Shown one piece after another: positions 25,174-36,300 of a stretch of 64,000 bases of DNA. The stretch is from Dama dama (taxonomy: Eukaryota > Chordata > Mammalia > Artiodactyla > Cervidae). The position numbers were made by a program, and so were the translations under genes. Within the stretch, counting starts at the first letter, position 1, and the number at the start of each line of letters is the position of its first letter. The notes beneath the pieces were generated by a model. That model saw only the letters and a program-made list of their open reading frames with translations. It was not told where the DNA came from and did not search any database. The stretch is from positions 56,634,001 to 56,698,000 of the forward strand of contig NC_083691.1 of assembly GCF_033118175.1 (NCBI RefSeq), read 5' to 3'.

Positions 25174-28100
25174 CACATTTATTGGGCATGGCAATGTACC
25201 CCACTTTGAGAGAAGCAGTCACCTCAGATACCTGAACACACGTGTCACTGCCATTCCGCTGTTCCTTGCTGGGCTGTCATCTCAGAACATGTGGAAGGGG
25301 TTGCCTCTGACTGAGACCATCTCCTGCCTTTCACATGGCATCTGACTCAGCCTCTCTGGGAGGTGAAGGGAATGACTGTGGACCTCTCTGCAGATGCTTT
25401 CCTAGCCCTCTGCATCCTGCCCCTTACTCTCTAGGTGATGGGTTCCCTCTGGGAAGGAAGGTGCCAGGATCTTGGGGAGATACAGGAGCACAGCTTAGAT
25501 ACAGAAGCACAGTTTGCTGGGCTCACTACTCTTACTATAGCTTCTGGCCTTGTGGGTAGAAGTTGCATGGCTGAGAGGGCCATGGGCTGGTCTCTGCTGG
25601 TTTGGCTTAGCTGGATGTCTGTTGTGCAGTGGCCTTTTGTCTTCAGCACATTCTGTCTCTATTACATGGTGAGGTGTGTAGTGTTGTAGGTAACTGGAGG
25701 CTCAGGTCTAGGCTGGAAGGTAGTTGAAATGTCATCTGCTCTCTCTAACCGACCTTCAACCCCAAATCCATGTGCCCCAGTAAACAAAAAAGTGAAAAAT
25801 GCAATGGGCTACTAAAGAGCCAGCCTTTAGTTGCCTTCAGAGATTTCCAAGCATAACTCTCCCCATTTAATGTTGGCTTGAACCATTGGGCCAAAAGTTT
25901 AGATAAGCCAGGGCTTATAATTAGACACAAAAATGGGCTAAGATTGTGGGTAACTGAATATGTGTGTTTCTGAGAGAAGCAGTCCCTGACTAACCAGACA
26001 TGACTATTAAGTCTTCTCTTGTTTGAAGTTTGTACCTTATTATTTCTCCCTTCTTTTGTTACAATCAGTGGCTAAACACACAGGGATAATTGCAGACATG
26101 GAAGCTTCATATGCTTTTGTGACCAAGCCCAGCTCTGTACTGGGAGTCTATTTGAGCTGATTCCAGAGCAACAGACTGAATGGAGCAGATTTGATTGTTA
26201 TGACAAGTAGAGCAGACCTATTCAGAAAACTGTCCTTTATGTCACAATTCCCCCTTTTGGAGGAATGTTTTCTCAGAGTGTTAGTGGAAGTTGTCTTTGA
26301 GGTTCAACTCCTTGAAACCTTGAAGAGCATGTATCCCACCCTGGATTTGATTGACTCTTCTGCTTTACCTTGGTCTAGAATTGAGCTCCGAGCCCTGGGC
26401 AAAATCTCAGAAGGAGAGGAGCTGACAGTGTCCTATATCGACTTCCTTAACATCAGTGAGGAACGCAAGAAGCAGCTGAAGAGACAGTACTACTTTGACT
26501 GCACGTGTGAGCACTGCAAGAAGGGGCTGAAGGATGACCTCTTCCTGGGGGTGAAAGACGACCCGAAGGTACATGCAGCCCACTACTGGGGTGCTCTTGG
26601 GCATCTTCCTCAAGAGCCGGACCAGGGTGGATTGCCCAGCTACCCACGGTGCCCTTGCCTTCCTGACTGTGGACAGAGCACCACAGATGGGTCCTAGCTA
26701 GTGTCTTAGTGCCACTGCTTGCCAGGTTTTTGAGTTTGGGGGAGTAACTCTGTTTTCTCAATTGTAAAATAGGAACATGACATCCACTGTGAGGGGCTGT
26801 TATGAGGATTAAACAGGATGATCTATGTAAAGGAAATGGCATAGAGAGTAGACACTTAGTAAATTTAAGTTCCTCTTCTTGCCCCCTTGCACTTTAAGTG
26901 ATGCAGAGAGTTTCTCATAGAGAGCCCAGATGGGCTAAGAGATTTGTTGTCAGATTATCACAAATATTTTCCTAGTCTTAGGGAAATGGGCGATGTGCAG
27001 ACCAGGTGATATTTAGATTGGTTAAAATGTTTACCTCCTGAGTAGCTCTTTCCTCATCAATGGTGAGACTACTGAGCATTGACAGTCTTGTCAACGAGGA
27101 GGTCGGGGCTTGCTGAATTGGGAGAGCTAGGCTTCTAGGTGTCAGAGTAGCCAATGAAAGCAGCAAGCCTTTAATTGCTTCCTGTAATGGTAAAGCATGA
27201 GGCTGAGACTGGAGTGGATGCTGATTCCCCCAGTCCATTTTCCCCCCATGGGAAGGCACACAGATGGAGGGTCAGGTAGATTAGCATAGATGTGAGGGTT
27301 GGCTCACTGCTGAGGGACCCAGAACTGAAGGCTTTGTAGTTTTATGGACCCTGAGGCATGTGAGTGAGGGGGTCAGAGGTGGGGGAAGAGTTAGGAGTGG
27401 AAAAGTCCTGGATACAGAGTCAGAATGAGGAAACATGTCTTAAAATCCCCCAGGGACTTCCCTGGTGGTCCAGTGGTTAAGACTCCATGCTTCCAATGCA
27501 CGGGGTATGGGTTCCATCCCCAGTCCAGAAGCTAAGATCCTACATGCTATGTGGTGCAGCCAAGAAAATACTTAAAAAAAAAAAAGAAAAGAAAATCTCC
27601 CTCAACTCCATTTTCACAATAAGCAGGCCTCAGTAGAGGCTCCTGAAGACCTCAAGACCTCAGTTAATCAACTATACTTCAATTAAAAAGAGAGAGGGAG
27701 AGACTTAAGAATGAAGGCACATGGGTCAGGAATGCCCGTATGCGAAGAGTGTGACCTGCCAGGATGGGCCTGAGCCCTTGGCTGCACCTCCCTTCAGAGA
27801 CTGCGGTGCACTGGCTTTGCACCAAGTCTCTTGTGGGGAGGGCAGCTTTCCCTCCTACCTGTGTGGCGTGCCAGGTACAGCTTATAGTCAGACCTGAAAA
27901 AGCACATATAGGTTTTTAACCAGGTGCCAGACTCCTTGGAGAGACTAACTCAGTACTTCTGTATAATGCACAAGCCATCAGTGCATTTGAAGACACAGAT
28001 ATACTTGTGAATTAACTTAACTTCTGTATCCTATTGGGCTTCCAAGGTTGCACTAGTGTAAAGAACCCACTTGCCAAAGCGGGAGACATAAGGGACTCGG

Positions 28101-29018
28101 GTTTGATCCCTGGGTTGGGAAGATCCCTTGGAGGAGAGCATGGCAACTCACTCCAGTATTCTTGCCTGGAGAACCCCCTGGACAGAGGAGCCTGGCGGAC
28201 TGTAGTCCATAGGGTCGCAAAGAGTCGGACGTGACTGAAGTGACTGAGCACACACACACTGCATCCTGTGTGTTGGCAGAAACTTGTTTCTGATTAGAGC
28301 AAAGGCTACAAATAAAATTGACTTCTAGGTTCAGATGGTGGGACCCCACTCAATTACTTAAGGCATCAGTGCTACTGTCCCCCACTTGTTTCTCTCTCTC
28401 ATCCCCAGGCTTATTCTAGACTTTTTTTTTTTTTTGCCACTAGCTTATTTTTATTTTTAATAGATAATATTTTTTACCCTTTGGCCAAGGTGTTCTAAGA
28501 ATTACCCTGCAGATATACTTGCATACATGCATGGGTATATGTATAAAGAGAGAGGACACTGTGGCATTGTTGGAAACAACAAAATATTGACTAATACCTA
28601 AATAACCACCAATAGGGAAATATTTAAGTTAAGGCAATATCTCAAGCTCACTAAAGCTGATGAGGTATATCTTTATGTACAAACATGAAAGGAGTTCTAT
28701 TTCTTTTTTTAATTTATTTTTTTAATTGAAGTATAATTGATTTACAGTGTTGTGTTAGTCTCTGGTATACAGCAAAACGATTCAGTTATACATGTGTGTG
28801 TGCATGCTAAGTTGCTTCAGTTGTGTCCAACTCTGTGTAACCCTCTGGACTGCTGCCTGCCAAACTTCTCTGTCTGTAGGATTTTCCAGGCAAGAATACT
28901 GGAGTGGGTTGCCATGCCCTCCTCTAGGGCATCTTCCTGAACCAGGGATGGAACCTGTGTCTCCTACGTCTCCTGGATTGGCAGGCAGGTTCTTTACCAC
29001 TACTGCCACTGGGAAGCC

Positions 29019-29054
<36 letters not shown>

Positions 29055-32000
29055 TAATTCTTTTTCATGTTTTTTTCCCATTATGGTTTATCATAGGATA
29101 CTGAATATAGTTTCCTGTGCTATATAGGAGGACTTTGTTGTTTATTCATTCTATAGATAATAGTTTGCATCTGCCAGCCTCAAACTCCCAGTCCTTCCCT
29201 CCCCCCACCCCTTGGCAACCATAACTCTGTTCTCTATGTCTGTGAGTCTGTTTCTATTTTGTAGACAAGTTTGTTCATCTCATATTTTAGATTCCACATG
29301 TAAGAGGTACCATATGGTATTTGTCTTTCTCTTTCTGGCTTACTTCACTTAGTATGATAATCTCTAGGTCCATCCATGGAGCTGCAAATGGCATTATTTC
29401 ATGCTTTTTAAATCTCTGAGTAATATTTCACTGTATATATGTGCCACATCTTCTTTATTCATTCATCTGTTGATGGACATTTAGGTTGTTTCTGCATCTT
29501 AGCTATTGTGATTAGCTGAGCTCTATTTCTTTTTTTAAAATAATTTATTTGTTTATATTTGGTTGTGCTGGGTCTTCCTTGCAGCGCACAGGCATTCTCT
29601 AGTTGTGGTGAGCAGGGGAAACCCTTCGTTGCAGTGCTCAGGCTTCTCATTGTGGTGGCTTCTCTTGTTTCAGAGCACATGCTCTAGATGCTTTTGTAGT
29701 TGTGGCACACAGGCTCAGTAGTTGTGGCTTGTGCACTCTGGAGTGCAGGCTTAGTAGTTGTGGCACATGGGCTTTAGCTGCTGTGGTTTAGCTGCATGGG
29801 CTTTAGCTGGCATATGGAATCTTCTCGGACCAGGGATCAAACCCATGTCCCCTGCATTGGCAGGTGGATTCTTGTCCACTGTGCCACCAGGGAAGTCTGA
29901 GCTCTATTTCTTAAGGGAAAAGAGTTAAGGGGCCAAACATTGACATATGAATTTGTGTCCTGGGGCTGCCATAACACCCAAGACCCAAACTAGGTGACTT
30001 ACAATAGAAAAATATTTCCCAGTTCTGGAGGCTAAAATTTGAAATCAAGGTCTTGGCTGGACTGGTTCCTATTGAGGGCTATGAAGGAGGGATCTGCTCT
30101 AGGCCTCTTTCCTTAGATGGTAGACAGCCCTGAGCTTCTTTCCATGGTCTTCCCCTCATTCGTGTATCTTTCTCTTTACCTGGCATTCTTTTTATGAGAA
30201 CACCAGTGCCATTGGATGACGGGGCCACCCTTAATTAAGTATGACCCCATCTTAATTAATTACATCTGCACTGACCCTATTTCTAAGTAAGGTCACATTT
30301 TGAGGTACTAGGGGTTAGAACTGAAACATATGAATTAAATTTGGGAGGGGAATGTAACACTGTATGCAAATTAAAATTAAATTTATTTAATTATTAAAAT
30401 TAGAAGGGACACATGCACTCACACAGATAGGCGTACCCACATGTGTGTGCAAGCAGAAGTCAGTCAGTCTCGATACAGGGCAGGATACAAAACACTCAGG
30501 AATGTGTTCTTTTTAAAAAATTATTTATTTATTTATTTATTTTTGATTATGCTGGGTCTTTATTGCTGCATGTGGGCTTTCTCTCGTTGAGTCGCGGTGA
30601 GTGGGGGCTACTCTTTGTTGGGGCACACTGGCTCTAGGGCCCTCGGGTGTCAGTAGTTGCAGCACGCAGACTCAGTAGTTGTGGCGCACAGGCACAGTTG
30701 CTCAGTGGCATGTGGAATCGTCCCAGACCAGGGACTGAACCGATGTCCCCTACATTGGCAGGCAAACTCTTATCCACTGCTGCTTGCTGCTGCTGCTAAG
30801 TTGCTTCAGTCGTGTCCGACCCTGTGCGACCCCATAGACGGCAGCCCACCAGGCTCCCCCGTCCCTGGGATTCTCCAGGCAAGAACACTGGAGTGGGTCT
30901 TAGCCACTGCACCACCAGGGAAACCCCAGGAATGTGTTCTTTATAAGAACGACCCCATTTTCACAGAGTCAAAGGTTCTGTATTCCGGGAAATGTGTATT
31001 GGCGTGTATGTATGGGGGCACTGAGCTCAGTACCACAGGAGGTACAGAAAGGAATAAGCTACTGTGTCCACCCTTACCCTGACCTTCCAGAACCTGCAGG
31101 TTAACATGTGTCTTATCTGCAAGCCAGCCAGCCTTCCTGCCTGCTGCCTGGACCTGAGTAATTTTTTCATAACTTGCTTCTGCTGCTGCTGCTGCTAAGT
31201 CGCGTCAGTCGTGTCCGACTCTGTGCGACCCCATAGACGGCAGCCCACCAGGCTCCGCCATCCCTGGGATTCTCCAGGCAAGAACACTGGAGTGGGTTGC
31301 CATTTCCTTCTCCAGTGCATGAAAGTGAAAAGTGAAAGTGAAGTCACTCAGTCGTGTCTGACTCTTAGCGATCCCATGGACTGCAGCCTACCAGGCTCCT
31401 CCGTCCATGGGATTTTCCAGGCAAGAGTACTGGAGTGGGTTGCCATTGCCTTCTCCATAACCTGCTTCTACCACTACCTAATTTTTAAGAGGCCAGACCT
31501 TCTTTCTCCCTTCTGAAATTAAATGAAATAACTGTAGTTATTTCTTTGAATCTTTTGAAATTTCTTTTTATAGAAACCAAGTTAAGGTATTAGTTTAATT
31601 GTAAATTAATTAGTACAAATGAACTAAAAATAAATTAGATAAGAAATAGGTATTACTTATTTTGACATGGAATATCTGTTTCTTATCTAATTTATTTTGA
31701 GTTCATTGCAGGCATGCTCAGTTGCTTCAGTTGTGTCTGACTCTTTGCAACCCTATGAACTGTAGCCCGCCAGGCTCCTCTGTCCATGGGATTTCCCAGG
31801 CAAGAATACTGGAGTAGGTTGCCACGCCCTCCTTCAGGGAGTCTCCCCGACCCAGGGATCAAACCTGTGTCTCTTTATGTCTTCTGTATTGGCAGGCTGA
31901 CTCTTTACCACTAGTGCCACCTGGGAAGCCCCTTTGAGTTCATTAGTACTGATTAATTTATTTCCCATTTACTTACCCTGAAAGGACCCATGTATGCTCA

Positions 32001-33299
32001 TATAATACACTGTACATGTAGATTTTAAGATTTTTGTATATTTTATACATTTTTAGGAGAATATCCTTATACACACCCAAAACTCTATAGTTACATTTTA
32101 AGATTCTGAAATCAGATATGTCGATTTTTCTTTTTTTCATTTAACCTTTTAATTTTTTATGGGAGTATAGCCAATTAGCAATGTTGTGTTAGTTTCAGGA
32201 GCACAGCAGAGCAACCCAGCTACACATATACATGTATCCATTCTCCTCCAAACTCCCCTCCCATACAGGCTTTTGAATTTTTTGATATTTACCTGGCAAT
32301 ACCAATAGTTAAGTAGGTGATGTGTGGTTGTTTGTTCCTGCCCCTTCACTTTAAGCTGCTACCAGATGATGACCATATGCCCACATCTTCCAATCTGAAT
32401 TGAAGAGCTGACATCTCTCTTGATACAAAACATCAATGATTTCTGCTTGAACTGACCTGGATTCAAAGCAAAAGCTTTTTATTATTTTTATATCAAAATG
32501 GTTTCTCTATTAAAATAAAGAAATAACAATAACTTGGGTTTTCATGGTGGCTCAGACAGTAAAGAATCCACCTGCAATGCGAGAGACCTGGGTTTGATCC
32601 CTGGGTTGGAAAGATTGCTGGAGAAAGAATGGCTACCCACTCCAGTATTCTTGCCTGGAGAATCCCACGGACAGAGGAGCCTGGTGGGCTACAGTCCATG
32701 GGGTCGAAAAGAGTCAGACATGAATTTGGTTTCTCTATTAAAACAAAGGAATAACAATGACTCAACCAAAACAAGTGAGCAGAAAAAATTTTTTGAGTAC
32801 AATTTTTTAAAAGCAAGTGCATTTGAAGACATAATAAAAGGCTGTTATAATATAGCAGACTGAAGAAGGGAATGGCTACCCACCCCAGTATTCTTGCCTA
32901 GAGAATTCCATGGACAGAGGAGCCTGGCAGGCTGCAGTCCATGGGGTCACAAAGAGTCAGACATGACTGAGTGGCTAACACTTTCACTTTTTTTCCCCTC
33001 CATAATGTAGTGGAAAGGACACTGGAGAAAAAATTAGGAGGCTGTGTTCTCATTCTGGCTGTGACCCTGAATGTCTAAGCTTGGGCAAGTTTCTTCCTTG
33101 TGGGTTTCAGTTTCCTCATCTGTGAAGTGGGGCATTGGACTAACTTATTAACAGTTCCTTCAGGCTTTTCTATGATGTCATCACAATTGCTTTTATTTAT
33201 TAAATAATGCTTTATCACAGCCTGATAAGCTCTCTCTGTAGACCAGCCTTTGTGAGTCAACTTCAAACCTTCAGTTGGCATCAGATTGTTTCAGACTCA

Positions 33300-33333
<34 letters not shown>

Positions 33334-36300
33334 CATATATATATATATGTATGTATATGTATATATGTATATATATATGTATACACACACACACACATAT
33401 ATATACACACATATATATATATACATATAGAGCTGGATTAAAATAAAAACCAAATATTTTTAAAATGAGAAAATAACACCAATTTCCCTCAGTTGTAGCT
33501 TTGAACCCTCCTTGTTTAGGTTGCTGTTTTTTTAATTTTTAATTTTTTCCCTCTTTCTCCAGCCTTCACCTATTTCACAATAGGAATGTTTCAATTTTTC
33601 AAGTTTGGGGAGCCAGTGTCCCTCTTTCCCTCCCCTCCTCTTTTTGGTTCCTCCTCTGGTTCCTCCCGCTTTTCACCACTAGCTCCTCCCCCTTCTCCTC
33701 TGGCTCCTCTCTCTTCCTCCCTGTTTTCTATTAATCTTGGTGCTCCTGGAGAGTAGAACCTCTCTCTGCGGGGTTCCTTAAATCCTATCTGCAGATCAGG
33801 TTTTCCTGCCTTTACTATGAAAAGAGAGCCAAGTGGAACAGCCCATTTCTCTTCTCAGAATAGCTTTATCACATGTTGCATGGGTCAGTTAACAACTTTT
33901 CAGCCAGATTGTTTTGAGAACCTTGGCAGTTGCCTCCTTGAAAAAATTTAACTCCCTTCAAGAGCTTAAAGTAGCACTTTTTCTTACAGCATCAAATTGA
34001 AGAAGATTTTTAAAAAAATGCTTTCTATAAGAGATGCACTTTATTTTTTTTAATTTGTTTTTAATTGGAGGATAATTGCTTTACAACATTATGTTGGCTT
34101 CTGCCATACAACAATGTGAATCAGCCATAAGTATGCAGATATCCCTCTCTCTCGAATCTTCCCCCATCTCCCCATCCCACCCCTCTAGGTTGTCACAGAG
34201 CACCGTGTTGACCTCCCTGCACTATACAGCAACTTCCCATTAGCTATCTATTTTCCATATGGTAATATATATATTTCATTGTTACTCTCTCAATTTGTGC
34301 CACACTGTCCTGCCCCCGCTATGTCCAAGGTCTCTTCTCTATGTCTGTGTCTCTATTCCTGCCCTGCAGATAGGTTCATCAGTACCATTTTTCTTAACAT
34401 CTAACAGCTTGGTATTCTCTGAGTTTATCCTGCAAGTTATTGGTTACTCGAGAAGATTCACTAAGAATTTTGAATATGATGGAACTTACAGTAGCTTGGA
34501 GACTAGTAGTCATCAACTAGATGGGATTTTGAGCCAACACTTGGGCAACAAATGATAGGTGAAACTGAAGATATAGGTTTGATGGATGGATGATACGATA
34601 CACCTCTGGACCCTACTCACAGGACCCTGCACACCAGGCAAGACGTGGACTCCTCTCACTAATGTGGTTGATTCAAACGCGCTTAGGGAAGCAGACACAC
34701 ACTGAAATGATGTGGTCTGGGACCAAGACATGACCAGTTAACTAACAGGGGGCTGAGTAGTACTCAGGCGGGAAGTCAACATTTGGGTCATCAAACAGGA
34801 AAGCAGCCAGAAATCTCAGCCAAATCAAAGGTCAAGGTGAAGTTTAACCCAGGGGTGAGACCCAATAGAAGGCAGAGCACTGATATATGCATCAATTGTT
34901 GGGGTCAGGCTGTGAGGCAAGTACAGAGACAAACACAGAATTGTGGGGAAGCCCAGGCTTTCCTGGTAGCTCAGACAATAAACAATCTTCCTGCAATGCA
35001 GGAGGCCTGAGTTCCTTCCCTGGGTTGGGAAGATCCCTTGGAGAAAGGAATGGCAGCCCACTCCGATATTCTTGCCTGGAGAATTCCATGGACAGAAGAG
35101 CCTGGAAAACTAGTCTATGGAGTCACAAAGAATCGGTCATGACTAAGTGACGGACATTTTCACTTTTCAGGTACAGAAGGATATGGAAATGAAGGTAGTT
35201 AGAATTGTAAGGATAATGAAGAATTCTGCAGAAGTCAAAGTAAGTGGAGGGGAGGGGAGAAAAAGAAACATAATCCCACTTCTTTAAGTGATCCTGATGT
35301 TTGAAGCAAGCTTTTCTTGGTTGGCAGCTCTCCTACTGCAAGGTGAACACAGCAGAACTGGCTCAAGGCAGCTGGGAGCCTGAGGGAAGACCCTGATCTC
35401 CATTTATGGAGGAGGGTTGTTTTTAAGGGAATAGATGCCCATTCTCTTGTTAGTTTTTGATAGTTTAGGGAAGGTGACTCCACAAAACAATTTAAGCAGA
35501 AAATCTAAACAGAGTTGTTGACCCCAATTCCCTATGGTAAAAAAATATTGGATATTTGGAGACCTGATTAAATAAATTAGTCTAGCTTCATATAGTAGAA
35601 AATTCTAGTTATTAAAAATGCAATATGGGTTTTGTTTTGTTTTTGTTTTTTTTTTTTTTTTAGAAAGCAATTCCAGGGCTTTTATTGCCTGGGATAGACA
35701 TTTTCTTTAGAGAATTGGTCTCATGCTCCTTTCCCTCCAGACTGTTATGCTTAGAACACAGAATGAATGAGAGCTTCATGTGGGAAGCATGATAATGTCT
35801 GTAAAATTCTGTAAAATGCTTGGTAGTTTTGTTTTCATATTTATATTGAGGAATACCTACTGTTCAGTCACTAAGTCGTGTCCAACTCTATGCGAACCCG
35901 TGGACTGCAGCATTCCAGGCCCCCCTGTCCTTATCTGTCTCCCTGAGTTTGCTCAGATTCCTGTCCATGGAGTCAATAATGCTATCTAACCATCTCATCC
36001 TCTGCCATCCCCTTCTCCTTTTGCTTCAATATTTCCCAGCACCAGAGTCTTGAGTCGGCTCTCCGCATCAGATGGCCAAAGTACTGGAGCTTCAGCTTCA
36101 GCATCAGTCCTTCCAATGAATACTCAGGACTGATTTCCTTTAGGATTGACTGGTTTGATCTCCTTGTACTCCAAGGGACTCTCAAGTCCTCTTCAGCACC
36201 AGACTCTTCTTCAGCACCACAGTTCAAAAGCATCAATTCTTTGCCATTCAGCTTTCTTTATGGTCCAACTCTCACATCCATACATGACTACTGGAAAAAC

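Larger units (their letters stand above)
28706..29517 (-). mobile_element. L1 3' end, 5'-truncated, split by a SINE
   Basis: attgaagtataattgattta to gatggacatttaggttgttt. Flanking copies gagttctatttctt (28692-28705) and gagctctatttctt (29518-29531) look like its target-site duplication. Confidence 0.85.

Noticed and set aside
26191..26697. 168-codon open frame starting before SMYD1 exon 6
   Set aside because: Only the part encoded by 26379-26568 is conserved. The upstream and downstream parts are intron that happens to be open; the acceptor at 26378 and donor at 26569 define the exon.
29022..29049. Direct AC/GT repeats as CRISPR-like arrays
   Set aside because: Simple dinucleotide microsatellites without spacers, in a vertebrate genome.
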